A stretch of DNA of 64,000 nucleotides, from assembly GCF_001426265.1 (NCBI RefSeq), contig NZ_LMDG01000001.1, positions 316,450-380,449 on the forward strand, given 5' to 3'. The translations under genes were made by a program, and so were the position numbers. Below are positions 44,485-53,519 of the stretch, in pieces (within the stretch, counting starts at the first letter, position 1; the number at the start of each line of letters is the position of its first letter). This DNA comes from Rhizobium sp. Root1220 (GTDB lineage Bacteria; Pseudomonadota; Alphaproteobacteria; Rhizobiales; Rhizobiaceae). The notes beneath the pieces are model-generated. The model was not told the DNA's origin. It ran no database searches and saw nothing but the letters and a program-made list of their open reading frames with translations.

Positions 44485-46404
44485 TTACGCGGACTTCTTG
44501 CGATCGTCGTCCTTGACTTCTTCGTAGTCGGCATCGACGACATTGTCGTCGCCGCCGGCTTCAGCGGAGGCATCGGCCGAACCGGCTTCCGCCTGCTGGG
44601 CTTCATAGATTGCCTGACCGAGCTTCATGGACACTTCCATCAGGGTCTGGGTCTTCGTCTTGATGTCTTCAGCGTCCGGCTCGGAAGCCTCGGTTGCAGA
44701 CTTCAGCGCTGCGATCGCATCCGAAATCGCGGTGCGGTCGGCTTCGGTGACCTTGTCGCCGTAATCCTTCAGCGACTTCTCGCTGGAGTGAACGAGGCTT
44801 TCCGCCTGGTTCTTGGCTTCGACACCTTCGCGACGCTTCTTGTCGGATTCGGCATTAGCCTCGGCGTCCTTGACCATCTTCTCGATGTCCGCGTCGGAGA
44901 GACCACCAGAGGCCTGGATACGGATCTGCTGTTCCTTGCCGGTGCCCTTGTCCTTGGCCGAAACCTGGACGATGCCGTTGGCGTCGATATCGAAGGTGAC
45001 TTCGATCTGCGGCATGCCACGCGGTGCCGGCGGCAGGCCGACGAGGTCGAACTGGCCGAGCAGCTTGTTGTCGGCAGCCATTTCGCGTTCGCCCTGCGAA
45101 ACGCGGATGGTGACGGCCTGCTGGTTGTCGTCGGCGGTCGAGAAGGTCTGCGACTTCTTCGTCGGGATCGTGGTGTTACGCTCGATCAGACGGGTGAAGA
45201 CGCCGCCCAGCGTTTCGATGCCGAGAGACAGCGGCGTGACGTCGAGAAGCAGAACGTCCTTGACGTCGCCCTGGAGAACGCCGGCCTGGATAGCCGCGCC
45301 GAGTGCGACGACTTCATCCGGGTTGACGCCCTTGTGCGGCTCCTTGCCGAACAGCTGCTTGACGACTTCCTGAACCTTCGGCATGCGGCTCATGCCACCG
45401 ACGAGAACGACTTCGTCGATCTCGGCTGGCGTTACGCCGGCATCCTTGAGGGCTGCCTTGCATGGTGCGATGGTGCGCTGGACGAGATCGTCTACCAGGC
45501 TTTCGAGCTTGGCGCGGGTCAGCTTCAGCGTCAGGTGCTTCGGACCGGTTGCATCGGCCGTGATGAACGGCAGGTTGATTTCGGTCTGCTGTGCGGAGGA
45601 CAGTTCGATCTTCGCCTTTTCAGCAGCTTCCTTGAGGCGCTGCAGAGCGAGCTTGTCGCCCTTGAGGTCGATGCCGTTGTCCTTCTTGAACTCGCCGACG
45701 AGGTATTCGACCAGACGCATGTCGAAGTCTTCACCGCCGAGGAAGGTGTCGCCGTTGGTGGACTTCACTTCGAAGACGCCGTCGCCGATTTCGAGGATCG
45801 AGATATCGAAGGTACCGCCGCCCAAGTCGTAAACGGCGATGGTCTTCCCGTCTTTCTTGTCGAGACCATAGGCAAGCGCCGCCGCCGTCGGCTCGTTGAT
45901 GATCCGGAGAACTTCGAGGCCAGCGATCTTGCCGGCATCCTTGGTTGCCTGGCGCTGTGCGTCGTTAAAGTATGCGGGAACAGTGATGACGGCCTTTTCG
46001 ACCTTCTCACCGAGGTAGGATTCTGCGGTTTCCTTCATCTTCTGAAGGATCATCGCGGAAATCTGTGCAGGAGAATAGCCGGTGCCGCGAGCCTTGACCC
46101 AAGCGTCGCCGTTATCACCCTTGGTGATCTCGAAAGGAACGAGGGCCTTGTCCTTTTCAACCGTCGGATCGTCGTAGCGGCGGCCGATGAGGCGCTTCAC
46201 TGCGAACAGCGTGTCCGTGGGGTTGGTGACTGCCTGGCGCTTGGCCGGCTGACCGACGAGGCGTTCGCCATCTTCGGAAAATGCGACGATCGAAGGCGTC
46301 GTGCGCGCACCTTCGGCGTTCTCAATGACCTTTGCGTCCTTGCCGTCCATGACAGCGACGCAGGAATTTGTCGTTCCGAGGTCGATACCAATTACTTTTG
46401 CCAT
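44485..46404 (-). CDS. dnaK: Chaperone protein DnaK (Hsp70)
   Basis: A 639-residue Hsp70. [19 protein letters not shown] opens the ATPase domain; [19 protein letters not shown] and [17 protein letters not shown] are the second and third Hsp70 signatures. The linker [11 protein letters not shown] is followed by the peptide-binding domain and helical lid, ending in an acidic tail ([19 protein letters not shown]). ATG 46404 gives the normal N-terminus; a longer frame to 46449 has no support. A promoter of the heat-shock type lies about 115 bases upstream. The plus strand shows a 693-codon shadow frame. Confidence 0.99.
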   Translation of the reverse strand: MAKVIGIDLGTTNSCVAVMDGKDAKVIENAEGARTTPSIVAFSEDGERLVGQPAKRQAVTNPTDTLFAVKRLIGRRYDDPTVEKDKALVPFEITKGDNGDAWVKARGTGYSPAQISAMILQKMKETAESYLGEKVEKAVITVPAYFNDAQRQATKDAGKIAGLEVLRIINEPTAAALAYGLDKKDGKTIAVYDLGGGTFDISILEIGDGVFEVKSTNGDTFLGGEDFDMRLVEYLVGEFKKDNGIDLKGDKLALQRLKEAAEKAKIELSSAQQTEINLPFITADATGPKHLTLKLTRAKLESLVDDLVQRTIAPCKAALKDAGVTPAEIDEVVLVGGMSRMPKVQEVVKQLFGKEPHKGVNPDEVVALGAAIQAGVLQGDVKDVLLLDVTPLSLGIETLGGVFTRLIERNTTIPTKKSQTFSTADDNQQAVTIRVSQGEREMAADNKLLGQFDLVGLPPAPRGMPQIEVTFDIDANGIVQVSAKDKGTGKEQQIRIQASGGLSDADIEKMVKDAEANAESDKKRREGVEAKNQAESLVHSSEKSLKDYGDKVTEADRTAISDAIAALKSATEASEPDAEDIKTKTQTLMEVSMKLGQAIYEAQQAEAGSADASAEAGGDDNVVDADYEEVKDDDRKKSA

Positions 46405-46517
46405 GTCATTCTCTCCTTGAAGCAAGCTGTCGGAACCCCGAGAAGGCATTTCCCTGACAGCCCCTTACGGGATTGGTCTTTAAGATTAACGCAATCGTGA
46501 TTGCGGTGATGCGGCGT

Positions 46518-46546
46518 ATATAAGGAGCGGTTTTCGCGACTGCAAG
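46518..46546 (-). promoter_or_regulatory. Probable dnaK promoter, RpoH-like
   Basis: On the minus strand CTTGCA (46541-46546), 17 bases, TTATAT (46518-46523), with the preceding C giving CTTATAT. This agrees with the alphaproteobacterial heat-shock pattern CTTG...CYTATNT. The predicted leader is about 105 bases. Confidence 0.6.
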
Positions 46547-46640
46547 GCGGGAAATAGCCTGAAAACCGGCAAAACGAGGCTACAACCATTAAATTTTTCA
46601 AGCGCCTTAGTGCGGCGTTTTTTGTTGCCGCGATGTTTGG

Positions 46641-48992
46641 CTAGTGCCCCATAATCAAGTCGAGCAATGTTGTCCGTTTCGGCCTTGCCGAGGAAGACGG
46701 TTGAGGCTCGCCGATATCGCCCGGCGGAAGCGCGTCGCCATAGCCGTAGCGACCGTCCTCAGCGACATCGGCCGGAGGAACGGGACCGCCGTTGACCGGT
46801 GCAAGGCGCTGGCGTCCGGGCTGGCCGGGCGCCTGTGGATATCGATCCTGCGCATCCCTCGAGTTGCCGCCGAATACGCCGGAAATGATGCTGCCGATCG
46901 TGGTCTGCTCCTCAACCGGCGACGCCATGCCGGGCTCGGTCGACGCCATCGGCTGGTCGCCGAAAGCCGGATTGCCGGGGTCGGCGATGAACTGGCCATT
47001 GCCGAACAGCGGCGCCGGAGAAAGACCCTTGTGGGCGGCAGTCATGAACTCCTGCCATGCCTTGGCCGGGAGGCCGCCACCCGTCACCTTCTTCATCGGC
47101 TTGCCGTCGTCGTTGCCGAACCAGACACCGGTTGTCAGGTTGCTGGTGAAGCCGACGAACAATGCGTCGCGCGAGTTCTGGGTGGTTCCGGTCTTGCCGG
47201 CGGCCTGCCAGCCCGCAAGCTTGGCGCTCCTGCCGGTACCCTTGTCGATGACGCCCATCATCATCGTGTTCATGTTGGCGGCTATCGTTTCGGACAGCAC
47301 CCGGGGCGGATTGTCGTAGGTGTTTTCGTAGAGCACCTTGCTGCCATCTGCCGTCGTCACGCGCCGAATCACATGCGGCGTCGCCTTGTAGCCGCCGTTC
47401 ATGAAGGCGGCATAGGCGCCGGTCAGTTCCATCAGTGACACTTCCGAGGTGCCGAGTGCGATCGAGGCGTTGGGCTGCAGCTCCGATTCGATGCCGAGGC
47501 GGTGCGCGAGCTTGATGACCTGATCCGGCCCGTCATACATCACCAGCTGGGCGGCGACGGTGTTCAGCGACTTCGAAAGTGCCGTCGCTAGCGTGACCTC
47601 GCCATTGTATTTCTTCTCGTAATTCTCCGGCGTCCAGTCGCCGATTCGGATCGGCGCATCGTTGAAAACCGAGAACGGCGTCAGGCCCTTCTCCAGGCCC
47701 GCGGCATAGACGAACGGCTTGAAGGACGACCCCGGCTGGCGCTTGGCCGTGACCGCACGGTTGAACTGGCTGTCGGCATAGTCCCGCCCGCCGACGAGAG
47801 CGCGAATGGCGCCGGTCCCGTCCAGGGAGACGAGGGCCGCCTGCGATGCGTCGAGCTTCGCACCGTCCTTGCCAAGGACATCGTTCAGCGCCTGTTCGGC
47901 GCGTTTTTCCAGCGTCTTGTCGATCGTGGTATCAACGACGATGTCTTCCTTGACGTCGCCGATCAGGGCGGGAAGCTGGTCCATCACCATATCGGCCACA
48001 TAGTGCCCGGCACCCGACCAGTAACGCTTCGCCTTGGCCGGCGTCTGCGACATCGCCGTCTTCACCTCGTCGTCGGAAATATAGCCCTGCTCGCGCATGG
48101 TCTGCAGCACCACCTGAGCACGGGCATTGGCGGCCTGCGGATCACGGGCCGGCGAAAGGCGCGAGGGTGCCTTGACCAGACCCGCAAGCAGCGCTGCCTC
48201 GCCGAGATTCACGTCGCGCGCGGATTTGTTGAAATAGCGCCGCGAGGCGGCCTCGACGCCATAGGCATTGGAGCCGAAGAAGACGCGGTTCAGGTACATC
48301 GCAAGGATCTGCTCCTTGGTGTATTTCTGCTCCAGCCACAGCGCCAGCAGGACTTCCTGCACCTTGCGCTCCAGCGTGCGGTCCGGCGAAAGGAAGAGAT
48401 TCTTGGCAAGCTGCTGGGTGAGCGTCGAACCGCCCTGGACCATGTGGCCGGTCGTCACGTTGGTGACGAAGGCACGGGCGAGACCCAAGGGATCGACGCC
48501 GAAATGCGAGTAGAAGCGCCGGTCTTCGATCGCGACGATCGCTTCGGGGATGTAAGGCGACATGTCTTCCAGCGCGAGCGCTTCGCCGCCGGTCGTGCCG
48601 CGATTGGCGACAACGCTGCCGTCGACGGCGGTGATCTTGACGTTCGGCGGACGGTCCGGAATGGCCCAGGTGCTGGCGCTCGGCATGCGCGAGCCATAGT
48701 AAATGACGAGACCGGCAACACCGATGCCCACCCAGATGCCGAGCACGATGCACCAATAGACGATCCTGCGCAGAAAGCCGAAGAGGCCACCGCCTTCGCG
48801 GTCGCGGCTCCCCCCGCGCTTGCGTTTCTGAGCTGTCCGTGACCGGGACGATTTCGGCGCCGAGCGTTTTGCCGGCCTGCCGCCGGCTACGCGGTCATCA
48901 GCGTCGAGAGAAAAATCATCATCGTCGTCGCGGCTGTCACGGCCGCTAAAGGACGGTTCAATTCTGTCGCGTGATCTGCCTCTGGCTGCCAT
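46641..48992 (-). CDS. Class A penicillin-binding protein (PBP1A-like)
   Basis: A 783-residue bifunctional peptidoglycan synthase. The N-terminal 65 residues are charged and cytoplasmic, then one membrane helix (about 72-96). The GT51 glycosyltransferase domain has AIEDRRFYSHFGVDPLGLARA with the catalytic Glu and GGSTLTQQLAKNLFL. The transpeptidase has S422 in QPGSSFKPFVYA (SxxK), SKSLNTVA (SxN) and AAGKTGTTQNSRD (KTG). A C-terminal proline-rich tail with DLIMGH end is typical of rhizobial forms. It is 236 bases from dnaK. A CtrA box lies about 100 bases upstream of its start. Confidence 0.95.
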   Translation of the reverse strand: MAARGRSRDRIEPSFSGRDSRDDDDDFSLDADDRVAGGRPAKRSAPKSSRSRTAQKRKRGGSRDREGGGLFGFLRRIVYWCIVLGIWVGIGVAGLVIYYGSRMPSASTWAIPDRPPNVKITAVDGSVVANRGTTGGEALALEDMSPYIPEAIVAIEDRRFYSHFGVDPLGLARAFVTNVTTGHMVQGGSTLTQQLAKNLFLSPDRTLERKVQEVLLALWLEQKYTKEQILAMYLNRVFFGSNAYGVEAASRRYFNKSARDVNLGEAALLAGLVKAPSRLSPARDPQAANARAQVVLQTMREQGYISDDEVKTAMSQTPAKAKRYWSGAGHYVADMVMDQLPALIGDVKEDIVVDTTIDKTLEKRAEQALNDVLGKDGAKLDASQAALVSLDGTGAIRALVGGRDYADSQFNRAVTAKRQPGSSFKPFVYAAGLEKGLTPFSVFNDAPIRIGDWTPENYEKKYNGEVTLATALSKSLNTVAAQLVMYDGPDQVIKLAHRLGIESELQPNASIALGTSEVSLMELTGAYAAFMNGGYKATPHVIRRVTTADGSKVLYENTYDNPPRVLSETIAANMNTMMMGVIDKGTGRSAKLAGWQAAGKTGTTQNSRDALFVGFTSNLTTGVWFGNDDGKPMKKVTGGGLPAKAWQEFMTAAHKGLSPAPLFGNGQFIADPGNPAFGDQPMASTEPGMASPVEEQTTIGSIISGVFGGNSRDAQDRYPQAPGQPGRQRLAPVNGGPVPPADVAEDGRYGYGDALPPGDIGEPQPSSSARPKRTTLLDLIMGH

Positions 48993-49094
48993 CTAGGATT
49001 GGTCGCACCCCATATTTGCGTCGCGCACCCGCTGTCGCGGAAACCGTCATTTCCCGGACGGTTCTCCACCCGGTTGAACTGTAAATGAGGCGAT

Positions 49095-49109
49095 TTAAGG
49101 GGTGGTTAA
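49095..49109 (-). promoter_or_regulatory. Perfect CtrA core box between the PBP gene and a small secreted protein
   Basis: TTAA-GGGGTGG-TTAA, exact in all eight fixed bases. It lies about 100 bases upstream of the PBP start and 118 upstream of the small gene on the other strand, so either could be the target. Confidence 0.5.
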
Positions 49110-49226
49110 GAACCGGTTACAGGCGATTTCAGCCGCCCTGATAATGCCCAGATTGGTTCAGCTACCGTTCACCCGCGAGGCTCTCTAATCCGCATGCAAG
49201 GGACTTGCAGAACAGAGGTGCAGAGA

Positions 49227-49540
49227 ATGCGCAATACAATGATTGCAACGGCGATCGCCATTTTTGGATTTGGCATTTCGGTCGCCGAAGCGATGCCGAT
49301 CGCTCCGATCGGAACGCCCGTGGAGAAGAATACGGTGCTGGTCGACTATGCTTGCGGCCGTGGCTTCCACATTTCACCATGGGTAATTGCCGACCCAACT
49401 GGCGCGGCCCGCCGCCACGGCGGTACGGATGGGGTGACCGTGGGCCGCCGCGCCACGGCTGGCGCTACGAGCGCTCCTACGGATGGGATAACCATCCGCC
49501 GCGGTGGGACCGGCGTGGAGGGAATGACAACTGGCGTTGA
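49227..49540 (+). pseudogene. GCG_CRPN-type small secreted protein with a frameshift
   Basis: From ATG 49227 (GAGG upstream) the frame gives a signal peptide (MRNTMIATAIAIFGFG, then EAMP) and the motif CGRGFHISPW. The expected continuation GNCRPN is found only in the +1-shifted frame (GNCRPNWRGPPPRRYGW and a tail rich in Arg, Trp and Gly, ending at 49540). The break is at GGG 49381-49383: one more G would restore the motif CGRGFHISPWGNCRPN. So the gene is either recently broken or the base was miscalled in a homopolymer. Family function is unknown; such short exported proteins are common in rhizobia. Confidence 0.75.
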
Positions 49541-49562
49541 TTCGTCAGGGATCTGAAAATGC

Positions 49563-49601
49563 AATCAAGCCCGGCGCAAAAGCGGCCCGGGCTTGATTTT
49601 T
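49563..49601 (+). terminator. Intrinsic terminator after the GCG_CRPN gene
   Basis: Perfect 12-bp stem AATCAAGCCCGG/CCGGGCTTGATT, 12-base loop, then TTTTT. It lies 22 bases after the end of the gene read in the restored frame, in agreement with that frame being the real one. Confidence 0.85.
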
Positions 49602-49723
49602 AGGCGGCTCCGAGCCCTGCCGTTTTAGCATGGCTGCCATTCGTTGCCAGCGTCACAAATCTGACATATAGCGAGCCGACTTGCGCCTAAGATTAGCGCA
49701 TCACGCGCACTACGTAGGCATTC

Positions 49724-49906
49724 ATGAGCAAAGATCTTAAGCAAATCGACGAATTCAGGCTGCGCGAAGTCTGGAGCGTGCAAGAGTTCGCGCTCCAGTA
49801 CCGGCTGACCAAGATGGAAGAGAGCCGGCTGAAGATGCTGCACGGCCCGTTCGCCGAGATGCGTGATCTGCTTGTCGGCCGGGAACGCACCGTTTCTCTC
49901 TGGTAG
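49724..49906 (+). CDS. Small protein of 60 residues, unknown function
   Basis: MSKDLKQIDEFRLREVWSV opens a helical, charged protein with the stretches FALQYRLTKMEESRLKML and FAEMRDLLVGRERTVSLW. No family recognised; the composition and the terminator 106 bases downstream speak for a real gene. A weak TAGG precedes ATG 49724. It has no membrane segment or signal. Confidence 0.6.
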   Translation: MSKDLKQIDEFRLREVWSVQEFALQYRLTKMEESRLKMLHGPFAEMRDLLVGRERTVSLW

Positions 49907-50011
49907 GCCGGGAACCATTTGCGGTCTGTTCGATTTACCTCGTAGCGGAACGCAGTTTCAGGTTCCGCTAGGGATCGGCCGTCTCCCCTCAAACGTGCCG
50001 GTCGTAAATAG

Positions 50012-50043
50012 GCCCGGCGTCTCTTTCAGAGCGCCGGGCTTTT
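50012..50043 (+). terminator. Terminator after the 60-residue gene
   Basis: GCCCGGCG pairs with CGCCGGGC, extended by CTC/GAG across a one-base bulge; TTTT follows. Confidence 0.7.
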
Positions 50044-50050
50044 CCATGTT

Positions 50051-50082
50051 CGAAGAAAAGGGCGGCCTTGGCGACCGCCCTT
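50051..50082 (-). terminator. Terminator after the SH3-domain gene
   Basis: AAGGGCGG/CCGCCCTT stem of 8 bp with a 9-base loop; on the minus strand TTCTTCG follows. It begins seven bases after the stop. Confidence 0.6.
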
Positions 50083-50088
50083 CGAATG

Positions 50089-50880
50089 TCACCGGTTGTT
50101 GCCGCAGGCTGCATCACCCGGCGCGCACGGTGGCCTGCGCCGATCGCCACCACGACGATCCTGATTCGCATCATTGCTGCGCTGCGGCGGCCGCTGAACA
50201 TCGGGACGATTGCGGTCGCGATTGAAATCCGGTCGCCGATTGTCGTCCGGACGGCCCTGCATGTCGGGACGGCGACCGGGCTCGCGGCCAGGATCGGGGC
50301 GTTGACCCGGTTGGGCGCCGAGATCAGGACGTCGGTCCGGCCCGCGGCCACCTTCCGGCCCACGATCGGGACCACGGTCGAACCCGGGCCGCCCGCCTGT
50401 ATCGGGCTGCGGGCGTGCGGGGCCGCGATCAAATTCCGGCCCCCGATAAGGCCGGCCGACAGCCGGGCGGTCGTAGGCTGGATTGCGGCGCCAGCGATCC
50501 CGCTCGCGATAGAAATCGCGATTGCGATAGTAGCGATCCCAGTAGTTGCCTACACTGAAGACCACGGTCGGGATGCCGAGCGGGCGATAGTAGTCCGGCC
50601 CGACATAGACCCGGCGCTGCTGGTAAAGCGCCTGCACGTAGCGGCCGGCGACCCAGCCACGGCCGCCGTAGAACTCGACATCGCACCACGGCACATCGGC
50701 GAGGCATCCGTGAATCTCGACCGACTCTCCCGCCGGGATGACAGTAACCGCCGGGTACTGCGTGCTCGGCCCGGCGCGCATGTTGACATTGGCGGTGGCA
50801 AAGCCCTCGGCGGCCTGCGCCATGGCCGGCGCGAGCAGAAGTGCCGCGGCCGCGGCGATTGTCATCAGTGTGGTTTTCAC
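50089..50880 (-). CDS. Secreted bacterial SH3-domain protein with disordered R/P-rich tail
   Basis: A 263-residue exported protein. Residues 1-23 form a signal peptide (ending MAQA). Residues about 25-85 are a bacterial SH3 domain (ATANVNMRAGPSTQYPAV, VPWCDVEFYGGRGWVAGRYV). The last 150 residues are low-complexity, with repeated RPD/RGP/GRRP units, and end in the pair CAPGDAACGNN. Function unknown; SH3b domains usually bind peptidoglycan. A 272-codon frame on the plus strand over the same stretch is a by-product of the Arg/Pro/Gly codons. Confidence 0.88.
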   Translation of the reverse strand: MKTTLMTIAAAAALLLAPAMAQAAEGFATANVNMRAGPSTQYPAVTVIPAGESVEIHGCLADVPWCDVEFYGGRGWVAGRYVQALYQQRRVYVGPDYYRPLGIPTVVFSVGNYWDRYYRNRDFYRERDRWRRNPAYDRPAVGRPYRGPEFDRGPARPQPDTGGRPGFDRGPDRGPEGGRGPDRRPDLGAQPGQRPDPGREPGRRPDMQGRPDDNRRPDFNRDRNRPDVQRPPQRSNDANQDRRGGDRRRPPCAPGDAACGNNR

Positions 50881-51188
50881 GCTTGAACTCCCTGGATGAG
50901 GCGTCGGATCGGGCGCACGAGTTTGTCGGGCACGCTCCGGTCAGACATTGCCGAGCGTTCGCCGCGCCTTACGGCGCGACGACCATTCGCCTTGTCTTTC
51001 AATAGCTTATACCTGCCCCTGGATGAATGCAGCTTGAACGGTCGAGCCCGGTAAAGGTCAGTTTCCCGCAAACGCCTCTTGAAAGGCGACGCAAGCGTTC
51101 CGATATAGGGTTCAACAGATTGCAGCCGATGGAAGTTCAAGCGCGCTACGGCGTCCGCCATTTTCCTCAGCTGGTCGCGATGACGGTG

Positions 51189-51204
51189 TTAACAGTTCGT
51201 TAAC
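51189..51204 (+). promoter_or_regulatory. Perfect CtrA box in a region without annotated gene
   Basis: TTAACAGTTCGTTAAC matches TTAA-N7-TTAAC at each fixed position. A transcript starting shortly to its right would run about 75-90 bases to the terminator at 51285. Confidence 0.55.
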
Positions 51205-51284
51205 CTTTTGCGATCAGTCTAGCTGCAATATTCGCTTCCTCCTTGACCACGGATGTACTGGCATTGACGTGAAGCGAATGGCGA

Positions 51285-51310
51285 AAGGCCGGTTTGCTCC
51301 GGCCTTTTTG
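51285..51310 (+). terminator. Intrinsic terminator, T-run on the plus strand
   Basis: AAAGGCCGG/CCGGCCTTT, 9 bp, 6-base loop, TTTTT. The nearest gene on its left (50880) and the one on its right (51355) both read leftward. It could serve the M20 gene in reverse, but the T-run there is only three bases. Confidence 0.75.
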
Positions 51311-51354
51311 TTTTGGTGGCGCTCCCGTGGATAACGGGTGCGCCTTTTTCACGT

Positions 51355-52743
51355 CTACTTGGCCAATGCTTCGAGGATCCGGATCCAGGAGCGAATGCCC
51401 TTGTGATAGGAAGCGAGTTCGTACTTCTCGTTCGGCGAATGAATACGATCGTCGCTAAGACCGAAGCCGACGAGCAGTGATTCCATTCCGAGCATCCTCT
51501 GGAAGTCACCAACGATCGGAATCGAGCCGCCCATGCCGATCACCACCGCAGGCTTTGGCCATTCGTCCGACAACGCAGTCTTCGCCTTGGTCAGCACAGG
51601 CGAATCATAGGACAGCTGGATAGCCGGCGAGCCGCCATGCGGATGGAATTCGACGGAGCAATCCGCCGGGACCTTCGAGCGCACGTAGTTGCGGAAGGTT
51701 TCGCGAATGAGGTTGGGGTCCTGGGTGCCGACAAGGCGGAAGGACACCTTGGCCGACGCCTTGGCGGCGATGACCGTCTTGAAGCCCTCGCCGGTGTATC
51801 CGCCCCAGATGCCGTTAACCTCGGCGGTCGGACGCGCCCATGTCAGCTCGAGCACCGAACGACCCTTTTCGCCCGACGGGATGGACAGGCCGACTTCGCC
51901 CAGGAAGCTCTCGGCCGTTTTGCCCAGCGTTTCCCATGAAGCCTTGATGTTCGCGGGTGTTTCCTCGACGCCGTCATAGAAGCCTTCGAGGGTGATCCGG
52001 CCGGTTTCGTCGTGCAGTCCCGCAAGCGCCGCCGTCAGGATGTGGATCGGGTTGGCCGCAGCGCCGCCGAACAGGCCGGAATGCAGGTCACGATCGGCCG
52101 CCGTCACCACAATCTCTTCACCGACCAGGCCGCGCAGGGCGGCCGCGATCGCCGGCGTTTCACGGTCCCACATGCTGGTGTCGCATACCAAGGCGTAGTC
52201 GGCCTTGAGCTCTTCGGCGTTCGCCTGCAGGAACGGCTTCAGCGACGGCGATCCGGACTCCTCCTCGCCCTCGAACAGGATGGTGATCCGGCAGGGCAGC
52301 GCGCCATTGACTTCCTTGTAGGCGCGGCAGGCCTCGACGAAGGTCATCAGCTGACCCTTGTCGTCGGCGGTTCCGCGGCCGGTTAGAATCTTGCGACCGT
52401 TCCCGACATCCTTGACGGACGGATCGAAGGGGTCATTTTCCCAGAGTTCGATCGGGTCGACCGGCTGAACGTCATAGTGGCCGTAGAACAGGACATGCGG
52501 CGCGTCGGAGCGGGCGCCCGCATGATGGGCGACCACCATCGGATGACCGGGCGTGTCGCGCAGCGACGCTTCGAAACCCAGGGTGTTCAGGTAGGACACC
52601 AGCCATTCGCCCGCCTTGCGGCAGTCAGCCTTGAAGGCCGGGTCAGTCGAAATCGACCTGATCCGGAGAAGTTCGAACAGCTTGTCGAGGCTGGATGGCA
52701 AGTTCTGGTCGGCGCGCGCGAGCACCGGGGCAACATCAGTCAT
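51355..52743 (-). CDS. M20-family metallopeptidase (dipeptidase)
   Basis: A 462-residue di-zinc peptidase. VLFYGHYDVQPVDP holds the first zinc histidine and aspartate, GRGTADDKGQ the bridging aspartate, LFEGEEESGSPSL the catalytic and metal glutamates, and ADRDLHSGLFGG the dimer-domain histidine. It is the CNDP/DapE-like dipeptidase type found in most rhizobia. AAGGAG precedes ATG 52743; a longer frame to 52821 adds unsupported residues. Cytosolic, with unknown substrate range. MarR lies upstream, 85 bases away in the same direction. Confidence 0.94.
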   Translation of the reverse strand: MTDVAPVLARADQNLPSSLDKLFELLRIRSISTDPAFKADCRKAGEWLVSYLNTLGFEASLRDTPGHPMVVAHHAGARSDAPHVLFYGHYDVQPVDPIELWENDPFDPSVKDVGNGRKILTGRGTADDKGQLMTFVEACRAYKEVNGALPCRITILFEGEEESGSPSLKPFLQANAEELKADYALVCDTSMWDRETPAIAAALRGLVGEEIVVTAADRDLHSGLFGGAAANPIHILTAALAGLHDETGRITLEGFYDGVEETPANIKASWETLGKTAESFLGEVGLSIPSGEKGRSVLELTWARPTAEVNGIWGGYTGEGFKTVIAAKASAKVSFRLVGTQDPNLIRETFRNYVRSKVPADCSVEFHPHGGSPAIQLSYDSPVLTKAKTALSDEWPKPAVVIGMGGSIPIVGDFQRMLGMESLLVGFGLSDDRIHSPNEKYELASYHKGIRSWIRILEALAK

Positions 52744-52828
52744 TTCCGACTCCTTTTGAATTCGGCGGGACGATAGACCAAAGCCCCGCGGCTTTCGAGA
52801 CGGAAAATCATGTGGGATCAAAGCGGAC

Positions 52829-53260
52829 TCAAAGCTTCTTGGCGTTGTCCAGAAGACGCCGGATATATTCGAGCGTCAGCTCGCGCTCGAAACTCTTGAA
52901 GCCCTGGAAGAGTGCCATGTCGGCCTCGCGCGCCGCCTCGACGGCGTCGTCTTGCATGCCTTTTGCCCTGGCGCTGAGGAAGATCAGCTGGGCCCGCTTG
53001 TCGGAGGGGTGCGGTCGGCGGTCGATCAGCCCGTCGCGTTCCATCCGCGCCAGCGTGTTCGCCATCGTCGCCTGCTCGATATCGACCCGGGCCAGCAACT
53101 GCTTCTGCGTCAGCCCGTCCTCGGCCCACAGCTCCAGCAGGACCGGAAACTGGCCGGGCGAGAAACCTAGCCTTGCGGCCCGCTGCTGCAGCGAGCGAGC
53201 GAATCCCTTGGCCAGTTGGCTGGCAAGATAGGCTCCAGAGTCCATTCCGCTTGTTCCCAT
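52829..53260 (-). CDS. MarR-family transcriptional regulator
   Basis: A 143-residue winged-helix regulator: FPVLLELWAEDGLTQKQLLARVDIEQATMANTLARMERDGLI is the HTH, DRRPHPSDKRAQLIFLSARAK the wing with its DxRxxxL/I pattern. ATG 53260 is used; a second ATG at 53245 is possible. It lies upstream of the M20 gene and downstream of the sRNA gene, all leftward. The ligand and the genes it controls are unknown. Confidence 0.92.
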   Translation of the reverse strand: MGTSGMDSGAYLASQLAKGFARSLQQRAARLGFSPGQFPVLLELWAEDGLTQKQLLARVDIEQATMANTLARMERDGLIDRRPHPSDKRAQLIFLSARAKGMQDDAVEAAREADMALFQGFKSFERELTLEYIRRLLDNAKKL

Positions 53261-53302
53261 CGTCGCAGTTAGGCGAAAAATTCAAACCGGCACAATGCAA
53301 CA

Positions 53303-53326
53303 AATCGCATACGATGCATCACGATT
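53303..53326. promoter_or_regulatory. Possible MarR autoregulatory site
   Basis: Outer arms AATCG and CGATT, 24 bases end to end, with the inner pair ATCG-N4-CGAT and the palindrome GATGCATC. It lies 43 bases before the marR start, where an autorepressor would bind. Confidence 0.3.
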
Positions 53327-53360
53327 GCTTCATCACGGCCGTTCCGGAGAGATAGAGCAG

Positions 53361-53513
53361 AAAAACAAAGCCGCCATAGCCGGGGGAAGGGCTATGGCGG
53401 CTCAAAATGGGGACAAAGGCCCGGAGAGGGGATAAGGCCTTTGTCCAAGTCCGAAGCGGCGGGGGACGAGCCGGCTGTCAGACCCTCGACGCGATCAAGG
53501 ATCATCGTCGGTA
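53361..53513 (-). ncRNA. Small RNA of the alpha-r7 (Smr7C-like) family
   Basis: About 150 bases of non-coding RNA read leftward. Its 3' half has two strong hairpins: GGACAAAGGC (53411-53420) with GCCTTTGTCC (53437-53446), whose loop in RNA sense reads CUUAUCCCCUCUCCGG, and the terminator GCCGCCATAGCC/GGCTATGGCGGC (53370-53401) followed by TTTGTTTTTC. A C/U-rich loop of this sort can pair with ribosome-binding sites. Sinorhizobium meliloti has sRNA Smr7C, as I recall next to polA and with this size and fold; the position here, between marR and polA, fits. The 5' end is estimated from the promoter. Family naming is from memory, not from a covariance search. Confidence 0.75.
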
Positions 53514-53519
53514 GTAATC

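Larger units (their letters stand above)
50881..51354. other. Intergenic region with CtrA box and orphan terminator
   Basis: 474 bases. A CtrA box lies at 51189-51204, and an intrinsic terminator whose T-run faces right at 51285-51310, with no rightward gene before it. Between them is TTCCTCCTTG (51231-51241 region), a stretch able to pair with ribosome-binding sites. A leftward frame at 50877-51161 has no convincing coding character. Confidence 0.5.

Noticed and set aside
44419..46500. A 693-codon rightward frame over dnaK
   Set aside because: Antisense shadow of dnaK, a well-known effect in GC-rich hsp70 genes.
50068..50886. A 272-codon frame opposite the SH3-domain gene
   Set aside because: Low-complexity complement of Arg/Pro/Gly codons; the minus-strand frame has a signal peptide and an SH3 domain.
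50877..51161. A 94-codon leftward frame in the gap right of the SH3 gene
   Set aside because: Overlaps the SH3 start, has no ribosome site or recognisable pattern.
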